Notes under the pieces: model-generated | What the model saw: the letters and a program-made list of their open reading frames with translations, nothing else | Told to the model about the DNA's origin: nothing | Database searches by the model: none | Shown: positions 39,004-47,505 of the stretch, in pieces | Layout of the letters: each line of letters begins with the position of its first letter | Position numbering within the stretch: position 1 is the stretch's first letter | Made by a program: the position numbers and the translations under genes | Assembly: GCF_002163715.1 (NCBI RefSeq) | Contig: NZ_CP015698.1 | Coordinates: 434,001-498,000 of the forward strand | Direction: 5' to 3' | DNA: 64,000 nucleotides | From: Curvibacter sp. AEP1-3 | GTDB lineage: Bacteria; Pseudomonadota; Gammaproteobacteria; Burkholderiales; Burkholderiaceae_C

Positions 39004-39375
39004 ATGGCAGGTGAAAACCAACTCTTTCACGTAGACGTGATCATTGTGGATGGGGCACCCATCGCGTTTGAAGACAGCTCCGCATCTATCTCAGGAGCAG
39101 CCGGATTCACCAATTCGCCCAAGCTGTCTGCAAGCGGCGATGACTTTGTCTTGCGTGCCCGTGTGGCTCGCTTGCTCAAGGCCAAGCTGCAGTGGGCGTC
39201 CACGTCTGATCCGAAGACGTATGCAGGTATGAGCAATGTGCAGATTTCGATGCGCGACAGCTTTACCGGCCGCAAGGTCATGGCACCCAAAGCAACGTTT
39301 GGTGACATTGGTGACATCGGCGGGGGCACGGTGGATATCACCTTCATCCTGAATTCAGAGCTGCAATGGCTGTGA
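39004..39375 (+). CDS. tail tube protein (Mu gpM-like)
   Basis: A 123-aa protein. It shows AGFTNSPKLSASGDDFVLRARVARLLKAKLQWAS, SMRDSFTGRKVMAPKATFGDIGDIGGGTVDITF, a compact beta-rich tube subunit. AGGAG precedes the ATG. A terminator follows at 39420. Confidence 0.85.
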   Translation: MAGENQLFHVDVIIVDGAPIAFEDSSASISGAAGFTNSPKLSASGDDFVLRARVARLLKAKLQWASTSDPKTYAGMSNVQISMRDSFTGRKVMAPKATFGDIGDIGGGTVDITFILNSELQWL

Positions 39376-39419
39376 AATAAACAACTGTAGAGAGCGAAGG
39401 CTGGCCCATGTAGGGCACT

Positions 39420-39450
39420 GGGCGGGGCATCGAAAGGTGCTCCGCCCTTT
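39420..39450 (+). terminator. intrinsic terminator after the tail tube gene
   Basis: GGGCGGGGCA (39420-39429) / TGCTCCGCCC (39438-39447) followed by TTTC. It ends the head-sheath-tube transcript 11 bp before late promoter C. Confidence 0.7.
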
Positions 39451-39460
39451 CACTTGGTGC

Positions 39461-39506
39461 GGTGAAGTGTTTCACCATGACCAAAGTGGCGTGCAGTTGG
39501 ACACTG
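39461..39506 (+). promoter_or_regulatory. late promoter C (tail assembly operon)
   Basis: GGTGAAGTGTTTCACC (39461-39476), ATGACC, then GACACTG (39500-39506). The tail chaperone ATG (39513) comes 36 bp after the palindrome and has no Shine-Dalgarno. Confidence 0.65.
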
Positions 39507-39512
39507 CATGCC

Positions 39513-40100
39513 ATGAACACACAAAGCACCCCCGCTGCAGTGTCGTCCAGCATTGACGACATATTCCAACTGACTTTAGCTGACGGCTTGCCCGCCGAGG
39601 TGGGTGGGAAAACCATCAAATACCGCACGGTCCGTCTTCGGGAGACCTCTGTGGCCGATGAGCGGATTGCTGCCCGGATGGCCGAGCGGGTCATGACAGT
39701 GGGCGGTGTGCCGAAGTTGCTGGTAAGCGAGTCTGACTTCCGCTACGCCATGACCATGCGCCATTGCGAGTACTTTGAGTGCGATGGGACCAAGCTCCCC
39801 CTGGCCGTGCTCGACCTGGACACGTTTGGCAAGCTGAGTCCCTATGACCTGCAACTGCTGGAGGAGCGAGTGGTACTGGTGACGCTGGCCGCCCAGTTGC
39901 GTTACGGCGTCATCACCCAAGCCGATTTTGATCAGTTCGCAGCAGGCCGCATCCCGGCCGGAAGCAACGCATCCCCACAGCCCGTGGGCCAGGCTGCAGA
40001 TGTGGGATCGCATGCTGGTCTCCCTGAGTCTGGCCCTGCACTGCTCGCCGATTTCACTGGAAGTGGTGCCCACGCCACAGCTGCAGGCGATGGCGCTTGA
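39513..40100 (+). CDS. tail assembly chaperone (Mu gp41-like)
   Basis: A 195-aa protein: DIFQLTLADGLPAEVGGKTIKYRTVRLRETSVADERIAARMAERV is the gp41-type start, and LDTFGKLSPYDLQLLEERVVLVTLAAQLRYGVIT the core. It coats the tape measure during tail assembly. The late end is Ala/Gly-rich, and a second open frame begins to look like protein there. Start ATG at 39513 fits the constant promoter spacing. Confidence 0.8.
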   Translation: MNTQSTPAAVSSSIDDIFQLTLADGLPAEVGGKTIKYRTVRLRETSVADERIAARMAERVMTVGGVPKLLVSESDFRYAMTMRHCEYFECDGTKLPLAVLDLDTFGKLSPYDLQLLEERVVLVTLAAQLRYGVITQADFDQFAAGRIPAGSNASPQPVGQAADVGSHAGLPESGPALLADFTGSGAHATAAGDGA

Positions 40101-40131
40101 CATAACCCGGCGTGCAAACAAGTCCAAATAA
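39928..40131 (+). CDS. probable frameshifted extension of the tail chaperone
   Basis: The frame two bases back (equal to +1) from the chaperone frame is open from 39883 to 40131. It encodes WARLQMWDRMLVSLSLALH, then a short proline-containing stretch and TPQLQAMALDITRRANKS, which looks like a real protein end and passes the chaperone stop at 40100. Mu is known to make its gp41-gp42 product by a -2 shift, the same net direction. No start codon is claimed here and the slip site is not identified. Confidence 0.45.
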   Translation: MISSQQAASRPEATHPHSPWARLQMWDRMLVSLSLALHCSPISLEVVPTPQLQAMALDITRRANKSK

Positions 40132-40140
40132 GTCTTTGCC

Positions 40141-42198
40141 ATGCGTGAATTCAAACTGAAGTACTTCATTGACCTGGTGTCGAACATTCGCGAGAAGGCG
40201 GGTGACGATGCCAAGGCGTTGACTCAGGCGCAGGACAAGATTCAAAAGGCCTTGGGCGAGACGGAAAAGAGGCTGGGCACCTATGAGCGCTTTCTGTTGC
40301 GCATTGGCGGTGTGCACAACTCCAGCCTGGATAAACAGGCGAAGTACTTTTCACAAATCGCCTTGAGTGCTGCCCGTGCCCAGCAGTCGGTTGAGAAGTA
40401 TGAGCGCGCCTTGAGCGCTGCCAACAAGGGGTTGCAGGCGGTTACGGGCTTTGGCGCTGGGGCGGCCGGTGCATTCATGATCGGCAAGGCTGGTTTTGAC
40501 AAGCCTATGGACTACGACATGCGCTTGCGATCTGCAACCGCGACGGCCTACGCCGGGGCCAAGGACATCAATGAGCTGCGCGCCGGGTATGCCCAGGTCA
40601 ATGCCCTCATCAATGGCACCGTGCGAAACGTGCGCGGTGCTCGGCGTGACGATGCGCTGGGGGCCTATGAGAAGCTGGTAGGCACCGGGTCATTCTCCAA
40701 AGAAGAGAGTGAGAAGCTGTTGCCTTCCATCATGCGGACCTCTGTAGCCAGCCGGGCCAGCTCAGATGACCTTGTCCAGGCTGCGGAAAAAATGAAGGTG
40801 AACTTTGGTCTGGCGCCAGAGCAAATTGATCTTGCCCTTGCCAAAGTGATGCGTGCTGGACAGGAGGGTGGATTTGAGATCAAAGACTCGGCGAAGTGGA
40901 TCGGCCCATTAGCACCCATGTTTAAGGGCTACAAAGGCATGGCTGGTGTGGAAGCAATGGTCACCATGTTGCAGCAGGTGCGCTCTACGGCGGGAACCAA
41001 TGATGAAGCCGCCAACAACCTGCGGAACTTCATGCAGAAGATACCTGCCGACTCCACCCGCAAGGACTTTGCCAAGCAAGGCATCGACCTGACAGCTGAG
41101 ATGGCAAAAGGAGCTGCTGCAGGGAAGACGCCCGTGGACACGTACATGGCGATGCTTGACCGCGTGATGGCGAAGCAAGACCCGCAGGGCAAGGCGCGAG
41201 CTGCGATGGCAGCTGCCGACAAAAGCCTTACGCCTGAAGAGCGAGCTCAACGCTACTCGGACGTTGCAGACATTTACAAGAGTGCTGGTATCTCCACCAT
41301 CATCAATGACCTGCAAGAGTTTGGCGGCTATTCCGGTCTGGCGAAAACACGCGACTACGGCGCAAAGGTGATGGGAGCCGTCCAGGGTGAGACTGGAGGG
41401 TCGGTGGCCTTGGGGTATCAGTTCCTGAGTGAGGGAAGTGGTTCACGTGCAGTTGATCTGGCAAACCGCAAGGACATTGCTGCGAGCGATGCCCTGGAGG
41501 GCATTGCAGGACCGCTCAACACCTTGATGGATAAGACGGTGGCCCTAAGCGATGAATTCCCCAAGACAACAGCAGCGGCGTACGCAGCCACAGTTGCCTT
41601 GGGGGCCTTGGCCGCAGCATCTACTGCTGCGGCCCTCCTGGGGGGCGGTGGCGTTGCAGGCAAGGTTGGCGGATGGATTGGTGGCGCAGCAACCCGTGTG
41701 GGTACGGTGCTGGGCGCTGCGAGAGTTGCTGGCGGCGCGGGTGTTGGTATGGCGGCAGGGGGTGCAGCCATACCGATAGCCGCTGCCGCTGGCGCCCTAG
41801 GCGTTGGCTACGCAGGCGGGACGATTTTGAACAAGACCCTCTTGGAGGGGACCTCGTTTAGCAATGGGCTGGGGCGGGGTATGCACCGTGTGGCTTCGTT
41901 TTTTGGCAGTGAGGATTCAACTAGGGCGCTAGCTGCAGAGGATGCGCTGGACAAGATGCTGAATAGCCGCCCACTGGCACGTGTGAATCCGATCAATATC
42001 TCCGCGCCTGGTGGAGCTGCAGGTGGCTTAGACGTTAGTGGTGGCTTGGGAAGCGGCAGGCTGGATGTAGGCCAAGGGACACTTGGCATTGATGTGCGTG
42101 TGACAGATGAGCGAGTTTCCGCCGTGCCACGTGTGCTGCAGCAGCCATCGCTGATCCGCCTCAATCCGGGCGCAACGAATCCCGGAGGGCTGCGCTGA
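40141..42198 (+). CDS. tail tape measure protein (Mu gp42-like)
   Basis: A 685-aa protein that sets tail length. An N-terminal coiled coil is followed by a family region (AGAAGAFMIGKAGFDKPMDYDMRLRSATATAYAG...FGLAPEQIDLALAKVMRAGQEGGFEIKDSAKWIGPLAP). Gly/Ala-rich hydrophobic helices lie at residues about 475-565, and the C-terminal tail has no clear domain. No lysozyme domain is visible. Confidence 0.87.
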   Translation: MREFKLKYFIDLVSNIREKAGDDAKALTQAQDKIQKALGETEKRLGTYERFLLRIGGVHNSSLDKQAKYFSQIALSAARAQQSVEKYERALSAANKGLQAVTGFGAGAAGAFMIGKAGFDKPMDYDMRLRSATATAYAGAKDINELRAGYAQVNALINGTVRNVRGARRDDALGAYEKLVGTGSFSKEESEKLLPSIMRTSVASRASSDDLVQAAEKMKVNFGLAPEQIDLALAKVMRAGQEGGFEIKDSAKWIGPLAPMFKGYKGMAGVEAMVTMLQQVRSTAGTNDEAANNLRNFMQKIPADSTRKDFAKQGIDLTAEMAKGAAAGKTPVDTYMAMLDRVMAKQDPQGKARAAMAAADKSLTPEERAQRYSDVADIYKSAGISTIINDLQEFGGYSGLAKTRDYGAKVMGAVQGETGGSVALGYQFLSEGSGSRAVDLANRKDIAASDALEGIAGPLNTLMDKTVALSDEFPKTTAAAYAATVALGALAAASTAAALLGGGGVAGKVGGWIGGAATRVGTVLGAARVAGGAGVGMAAGGAAIPIAAAAGALGVGYAGGTILNKTLLEGTSFSNGLGRGMHRVASFFGSEDSTRALAAEDALDKMLNSRPLARVNPINISAPGGAAGGLDVSGGLGSGRLDVGQGTLGIDVRVTDERVSAVPRVLQQPSLIRLNPGATNPGGLR

Positions 42199-43514
42199 TG
42201 CCCGCATGGCTTGACCAATTGCTGCCTGCCAAGTTCAGGGACGTCTCATTCCATGTGGACTCTATTGAACACAGCGCGGGTTACAACGTTGTGGTTCGGG
42301 AATACCCCTTCCAAGACCTGCCAACCGTCTTCCGCATGGGTCAAGCTGCGGAGGAGATCAAGTTCTCGGCCTATGTGATCGGCGACGATTACCTTGAGCA
42401 GCGTGACCTCTTGAGGGAGGCGCTGGACGCAGCGGGCGTTGGAGACTTGATTCACCCCACTGCTGGCACGATGAAAGTGTTCGTGTCTGGAAAGTACTCC
42501 ATCAAAGAGAACCCCACCTCAGAGGGTGGGATGGCTCGCTTTGACCTGTCGTTCATCCGAGGTGAAGTGCGTCGATACCCGGTAGGGGTGACAAATACAA
42601 AAGCGCGAGCCAAAGAAAAGTCGCTCGCTGCACAGATTGCCTCAATGGACGCGTTTTTCGCGGCATACGACCTATCCAACAAACCCGGCTGGGCCGCGGA
42701 TCGCGCTGTTGCGCGAGTAACTGACTCGGTGAGTGCCATTTGGGCCAATATGTCCACAGTCACCAGCGGGCTAGGTGACTTCACCAATACAGCCATCGGG
42801 AACTATCAGGCTGTGCGCGATGGCATGAGCACGCTGGTGCGCCAGCCGCGTCAACTTGCCCAAGGTATTGCGAGCCTGTTCTCTCTGCCTACAGACCTCA
42901 GCTCGGCAGGTGCACGGGACTTTGCAGCTAGCTTTCAAGGCCTTTTTGATATGGGTTCAAAGGTCGCGCGAAGGGACTTTGAAACCTCGGTAATGCCTCC
43001 GGTAGGTGGTGGGTTGGTGATGTATGGCACAGGCAGCTCAACCGGCTTGGGGCTCGACACTCCAGCTCGCAGACAGCTTGCGGCGTTGAATGACGCTAGC
43101 GACCAGTTGGTGGAGAGCATGGCGCTGGCGGGCTGGGTGCAAGCTATTGCAACGAGCGACATGACCAGCTATGACGATGCCTTGGCCTTGCGGGCGACGG
43201 TGAATGCACAGGCCACCAGGCTGATGCTGCGATCCAGCACTCAGGCGGCCAGTGATGGCTTGCCAGCATCTTCCTGGCATGACGCGATGATGGCGATGCT
43301 GAGTGCGTGTCTAGCAGATATCCGCGACCGCAGCCGTGATCTGGCACGCCTGACCACCTATACGCCGGACGGATGGGAGCCGGTCTGGCTGGTGAGCTAC
43401 AAGCTGTTTGGCACCGTGGCTTATGCGGATGAGATTCTGGATATGAATCCGCACATTACCCACCCGCTTCTGGTGCCGCCAGGCAAGGCGCTGCGCTTGA
43501 TGAGGCATGACTGA
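42198..43514 (+). CDS. DNA circularisation/tail protein (Mu gpN-like)
   Basis: A 438-aa protein. The N-terminal domain FRDVSFHVDSIEHSAGYNVVVREYPFQDLPTVFRMGQ...FSAYVIGDDYLEQRDLLREALD matches the DNA circularisation protein N family. The C-terminus ends with a LysM-like segment (DEILDMNPHITHPLLVPPGKALRL). It is a baseplate/tail-tip component in Mu. It shares a base with the tape measure stop (TGATG). Confidence 0.85.
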   Translation: MPAWLDQLLPAKFRDVSFHVDSIEHSAGYNVVVREYPFQDLPTVFRMGQAAEEIKFSAYVIGDDYLEQRDLLREALDAAGVGDLIHPTAGTMKVFVSGKYSIKENPTSEGGMARFDLSFIRGEVRRYPVGVTNTKARAKEKSLAAQIASMDAFFAAYDLSNKPGWAADRAVARVTDSVSAIWANMSTVTSGLGDFTNTAIGNYQAVRDGMSTLVRQPRQLAQGIASLFSLPTDLSSAGARDFAASFQGLFDMGSKVARRDFETSVMPPVGGGLVMYGTGSSTGLGLDTPARRQLAALNDASDQLVESMALAGWVQAIATSDMTSYDDALALRATVNAQATRLMLRSSTQAASDGLPASSWHDAMMAMLSACLADIRDRSRDLARLTTYTPDGWEPVWLVSYKLFGTVAYADEILDMNPHITHPLLVPPGKALRLMRHD

Positions 43515-44629
43515 TGGTCGCGCAATACACACGCGACCAGGCCAAGATCACGGTGATCGTGAACGGCAAGACCTATGACGGCTGGCTGCAGAGCGAGGTG
43601 GACAGAAATCTGGAGGCGTTGGCGGGGACGTTCTCCATTCCGGTGACCTTGATTCCCGGAAACCCTCCGGAAATCAAGCGTCAGGACAAGGTGGAAGTGC
43701 GTATTGGCGACCGTACGGTGATCACCGGGTTTGTCCTGGCAGCCGAGCCGTTTTATCGGCGTGGTGAGTGCGGTATGCGCATCATGGGCCGCGACAGGAC
43801 TGGCGACCTGGTGAGCTGCTCCGCGATCTACAAAGGCGGCCAGTGGCGCAATGTGAAGGTGGACCGGATCATCAAGGACATCATCACGCCTTTTGGCCTG
43901 GACCTGGTGGTGGAGGCCGAGCTGGGCGACGTGGTGAAGGACTTCAAGCTAGGGCACGGAGAGACGGCGCTGGACGCGGTATCTCGGGCAGCCAGGTTGC
44001 GTGGCATTTTGATTACCCGCGACGACGCCGGGCGTGTGCTGCTCACCAAGGCTGGCAAGAAGTTGTTCAAAGGCGCCATCGTACGTGGGCAGAACGTGAT
44101 TTCCATGGAATCGGTGGGCAGTGATGAGCAGCGGCACAGCCAGTACTTCGTTTATGGCCAATCAAGCACAGTGGCAGACTTTGACCAAGCTCGGGGTTTG
44201 AAGGCGACTGCCAAGGATGCAGAGATTGAGCGCTATCTACCCTTGGTGATCAACGCCGATGGCAACACTACGCAGGCTGAGCTGCAAACGCTGGCTGAAC
44301 ATACTGCGCGGGTGCGCCGTGGACACTCCATGGGGTTCCGCTACACGGTCGAGGGTTGGACGTTTCAGGGCGAGCCGTGGCCCCTAAATCAGCGTGTGCC
44401 CATCTACGACGACGTGGCTGGCTTGGACGGCACGGAGTGGCTGATTTGCGGTGTGAAGCAGACCTGTGACCTCAAGGAAGGCGATGTGACCGAGTTGCTG
44501 GTGCGGCCGGTGGAGGCCTATGACACTGCCCCGCTCAAAAGTAAGGTGAAGCGCCGCAATTGGGGCAACAAGGGCAATACGACCAACCACCCGCGCAGCA
44601 AGGTGGACGGCGCAGAGGGAGCGTACTGA
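43514..44629 (+). CDS. baseplate hub protein (Mu gpP/gp44-like)
   Basis: A 371-aa phage late-control D-like hub protein: VNGKTYDGWLQSEVDRNLEALAGTFSIPVTLIPGN, RMGRDRTGDLVSCSAIY-type segment, and TALDAVSRAARLRGILITRDDAGRVLLTKAG. It forms the ring above the spike. Confidence 0.87.
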   Translation: MVAQYTRDQAKITVIVNGKTYDGWLQSEVDRNLEALAGTFSIPVTLIPGNPPEIKRQDKVEVRIGDRTVITGFVLAAEPFYRRGECGMRIMGRDRTGDLVSCSAIYKGGQWRNVKVDRIIKDIITPFGLDLVVEAELGDVVKDFKLGHGETALDAVSRAARLRGILITRDDAGRVLLTKAGKKLFKGAIVRGQNVISMESVGSDEQRHSQYFVYGQSSTVADFDQARGLKATAKDAEIERYLPLVINADGNTTQAELQTLAEHTARVRRGHSMGFRYTVEGWTFQGEPWPLNQRVPIYDDVAGLDGTEWLICGVKQTCDLKEGDVTELLVRPVEAYDTAPLKSKVKRRNWGNKGNTTNHPRSKVDGAEGAY

Positions 44630-45117
44630 TGTTTGCAAACCTGATGCGCTGGGTGCGTGTGCGTGGACTTACCGAGGGCAAGTTTCAGAGTGGGCGGGAA
44701 GAAGGGTTGCCCAACGAGGGTCGAGACGGCGCCCAACGGCCGCAGGACTATGGCTTCGCTGCCAACCCGGTGAGCGGAGAGGGCTTGAAGCTGGAAATCG
44801 GTGGACATACCGTCATCATCCGGCTGGATCGGATTGCGGAGCGTCCCCAGCTGCCCGCCTACGAGGTGGCGGTGTGGCACAAGGAGGGCCACATGGTCCG
44901 TTTACGGGCTGGGCGAATCGTGCAGGTGGACTGCGATCAGTTCGTTGTGAATGCAAGCGCTGGCGTCTCGCTCAACACGCCGATGGTGACGGCCAGTCAG
45001 GGCATTACCTCGCAAACTGCCGCCGCCGCTACAAGCCTGAAGGTTGCTGGCAAGGAAGTGCTGGGCCACAGCCACGGCAGCGTTCAAACAGGCTCTGGAA
45101 GCACTGCCGCCTTCTGA
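44629..45117 (+). CDS. baseplate assembly/spike protein (Mu gp45-like)
   Basis: A 162-aa protein with an N-terminal OB-like part, YGFAANPVSGEGLKLEIGGHTVIIRLDRIAERP, and a beta-helical spike (VQVDCDQFVVNASAGVSLNTPMVTASQGI). The tip contains GHSHGSVQTGSG, the H-x-H type metal site of membrane-piercing spikes. Start ATG overlaps the hub stop (TGATG). Confidence 0.85.
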   Translation: MFANLMRWVRVRGLTEGKFQSGREEGLPNEGRDGAQRPQDYGFAANPVSGEGLKLEIGGHTVIIRLDRIAERPQLPAYEVAVWHKEGHMVRLRAGRIVQVDCDQFVVNASAGVSLNTPMVTASQGITSQTAAAATSLKVAGKEVLGHSHGSVQTGSGSTAAF

Positions 45118-45123
45118 TGCTTT

Positions 45124-45169
45124 GGTGAAGTGTTTCACCATGACCAATTGACGCCGGTTTAAGACACTG
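45124..45169 (+). promoter_or_regulatory. late promoter D (baseplate-fibre operon)
   Basis: GGTGAAGTGTTTCACC (45124-45139), ATGACC, then GACACTG (45163-45169) preceded by TTTAA, the best -10-like version. The gp46-like ATG (45175) follows the palindrome by 35 bp and has no Shine-Dalgarno. Confidence 0.65.
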
Positions 45170-45174
45170 GCCGC

Positions 45175-45765
45175 ATGTTTGATGTGGCCACACGACCCCA
45201 GCCCAATACCGTAGACGCCGCGAGCGTCTTTGGAATGCCGTTTGACTGGCGTTTGGTGACGCCTGGCCCTGCGGTGAACTACCCTTGGAAAGACTTCGTG
45301 CAGCCCAATGGGGTGCCGGTGGTCTACGCCGATGTTCTGGCGACCTACTCGTTGGAGCTGGAGGACACGCTGCAGACGGCAGTGATCCTTTCCCTGTTTA
45401 CAGATCGGCGCGCTGGCATCGATGACAAACTACCCCAAGGTGAAACGGATCGCCGTGGCTGGGTGGGCGATGAGTTCACGACAGACGACTTTGATTCTCG
45501 CCCCGACCCTTGGGGCTCCCTGCTCTGGACTTGCTACGGAGGCAAGAGCAGCCAGGAGCTTCTGGAGCGTGCCCGCTTTGCTGCGGCAGAGGCTCTGGAC
45601 TGGATGGTGCGTGATGGCATTGCAAGCCGGGTGAGTGTGATCGCGCAGTGGGTAGGCGAGCGCCAAGACCGCTTAGCTGTGCGCCCCTCCATCTACAAGC
45701 CTGGTCAAGTAACCCCGGTCTATGACGTGCTTTGGGGCACCAGCGTCAAAAGGTTCATCCAATGA
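45175..45765 (+). CDS. baseplate protein (Mu gp46-like)
   Basis: A 196-aa gp25-lysozyme-like baseplate wedge protein of the GP46 family: ILSLFTDRRAGIDDKLPQGETDRRGWVGDEF, GSLLWTCYGGKSSQELLERARFAAAEALDWMVRDGIA. Overlaps the J-like gene by 4 bp. Confidence 0.83.
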   Translation: MFDVATRPQPNTVDAASVFGMPFDWRLVTPGPAVNYPWKDFVQPNGVPVVYADVLATYSLELEDTLQTAVILSLFTDRRAGIDDKLPQGETDRRGWVGDEFTTDDFDSRPDPWGSLLWTCYGGKSSQELLERARFAAAEALDWMVRDGIASRVSVIAQWVGERQDRLAVRPSIYKPGQVTPVYDVLWGTSVKRFIQ

Positions 45766-46898
45766 GCACCACGCCACTGGGTACGCCCATTCCTTCCATT
45801 GATGAGCTGCGGGCCAATTCTGAGCGGCTCATTCAGCAATCGCTTGCACAGGCGCAGCAAACCGGAGCGCCGAAGAACGACATGAGCCCGGCTGATCTGG
45901 ACTTGGCACGGTCCAATTCCAAGGCTCTGTCAGTTGTTCTGGGTATGGCGCTTCACGCGGCTTACCGTTACCTGCGGGACTTCATTGCACGTCAAGCCAT
46001 CCCAATCAAGTCAACTGGCGAATTCCTGGCTGGATGGCTGGCGACTTACGGAATGGCCTTCAAGCCCGCCGCTGCGGCAAGCGGCAATGTCACCGGCACA
46101 GGTGTGGCGGCAACTTTGTTGCAGGCAGGAACGCTCTTGCAGACGACCGATGGCCGCCAGTACTCGGTGGCTGCTGATGTTGCTGTGGGTGCGGGTGGCA
46201 CAGTAACTGCAACCGTGACAGCCTTGGTGGCGGGTGCTGCAGGCAACTTGAGCGGTGGCTCTGCGTTGACCTTGGTATCCACGGTAGTGGGAATTGACGC
46301 TGGCTTTACCGCTGCAATGCCGAATGGCATCACTGGCGGTGCGGACGCGGAGACGGAAGCGCAGGCGATCTACCGGCTGCAGCAGCGTCTATCCAACGAG
46401 CCTATGGGTGGGAGCCCTGCCGACTATGCTCGCTGGGCTTTACAGGTGGCGGGTATTACACGCGCTTGGGGTGTTCGCAACCCCTCCGGTGCCACTACAG
46501 CGGGTGTGATCATCATGGCGGACGGCAATGCCTCCCCTGGCTTGCCTACTGTGGGGCAACAACAGTTGGTCATTGATTACATCCGCGATCCCAAGCGCGG
46601 CCCACCGGATGAGCTGTTTGTGATCATCCCCACCCCAGTGACCATCAATGTGACGGTGAATGTGTCACCGGACACCGCAGCGATCCGCGCGGCCGTTGTG
46701 CTGGCGCTCAAAGACCTTTTCTTTAGGGAAGCTGTGCCAGGTGGCTCAATTCCTCACAGTCATCTAAAGGAAGTGATCAGCGGCGTGACGGGTGAGTACA
46801 ACCACACCATCTCGGCTCCTGCTTTGACAGAGGGCGGAGTGTTTACGGTTGGCACCTACAACAGCCTTTTAGTGCTGGGCACGGTGACCTTTGTCTGA
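45762..46898 (+). CDS. baseplate J-like protein (Mu gp47-like)
   Basis: A 378-aa wedge protein. It has AGNLSGGSALTLVSTVVGIDAGFTA, PMGGSPADYARWALQVAGITRAWGVRN and the C-terminal GSIPHSHLKEVISGVTGEYNHTI, typical for baseplate J family. Start ATG at 45762 in an ATGA overlap. Confidence 0.87.
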   Translation: MSTTPLGTPIPSIDELRANSERLIQQSLAQAQQTGAPKNDMSPADLDLARSNSKALSVVLGMALHAAYRYLRDFIARQAIPIKSTGEFLAGWLATYGMAFKPAAAASGNVTGTGVAATLLQAGTLLQTTDGRQYSVAADVAVGAGGTVTATVTALVAGAAGNLSGGSALTLVSTVVGIDAGFTAAMPNGITGGADAETEAQAIYRLQQRLSNEPMGGSPADYARWALQVAGITRAWGVRNPSGATTAGVIIMADGNASPGLPTVGQQQLVIDYIRDPKRGPPDELFVIIPTPVTINVTVNVSPDTAAIRAAVVLALKDLFFREAVPGGSIPHSHLKEVISGVTGEYNHTISAPALTEGGVFTVGTYNSLLVLGTVTFV

Positions 46899-46903
46899 CG
46901 GCC

Positions 46904-47497
46904 ATGGATAAGTTTTGGCAAGCCCTTGTAGCCCTTTTGCCCACTGGCTTCGCGTGGCCGCGCAACCCTGCATCTACCTTGATGCGTGTGATGCGCGGTA
47001 TTGCTGCCAGTTTCTACGAGCACCACGAGTTCGCCCGACTGACAGCCAACCAGTGGCAGCCACATCAGGCGGTTACGCGTTTGGCCGAGTGGGAGGAAGC
47101 CACTGGTTTGCCGGATGCGTGCTTTGGGTTGAACCAGCAAGACGCAACCCGACGCAAGCTTTTGCTTGGCCGTCTGAGGGGTCCGGCGCTGGAGTACTCG
47201 GATTCCAGCCCAGCAAGTCCTGGTGCGCTGATCGCAATTTGTGCCTGGTTGGGATATCCGCTAGTGACTGTTGTCTACAACACGCCCTTTCGGACAGGTA
47301 TGCGTTGCGGGCAGCGCCTGGGTCAACTGGACGGAAAGTTGTGGGTGACTGTGACGATCCAGTCTATGCCCTTCAGGGTGGGCGCTTCCCGAGTGAATGA
47401 CCGATTGTTGACCGGCACGCTGAATGGCAGTGAGCTGGCCTGTTATCTGAATCGTGTTGTACCTGCAAGGTACAGCGTCAATGTGATTTTTGTTTGA
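46904..47497 (+). CDS. DUF2313 tail protein (Mu gp48-like)
   Basis: A 197-aa protein: LLPTGFAWPRNPASTLMRVMRGIAASFYEHHEFA at the start and TGLPDACFGLNQQDATRRKLLLGRL in the middle. It follows the J-like gene as gp48 does in Mu and links the baseplate to fibres. Confidence 0.83.
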   Translation: MDKFWQALVALLPTGFAWPRNPASTLMRVMRGIAASFYEHHEFARLTANQWQPHQAVTRLAEWEEATGLPDACFGLNQQDATRRKLLLGRLRGPALEYSDSSPASPGALIAICAWLGYPLVTVVYNTPFRTGMRCGQRLGQLDGKLWVTVTIQSMPFRVGASRVNDRLLTGTLNGSELACYLNRVVPARYSVNVIFV

Positions 47498-47505
47498 GGT
47501 GAAAG

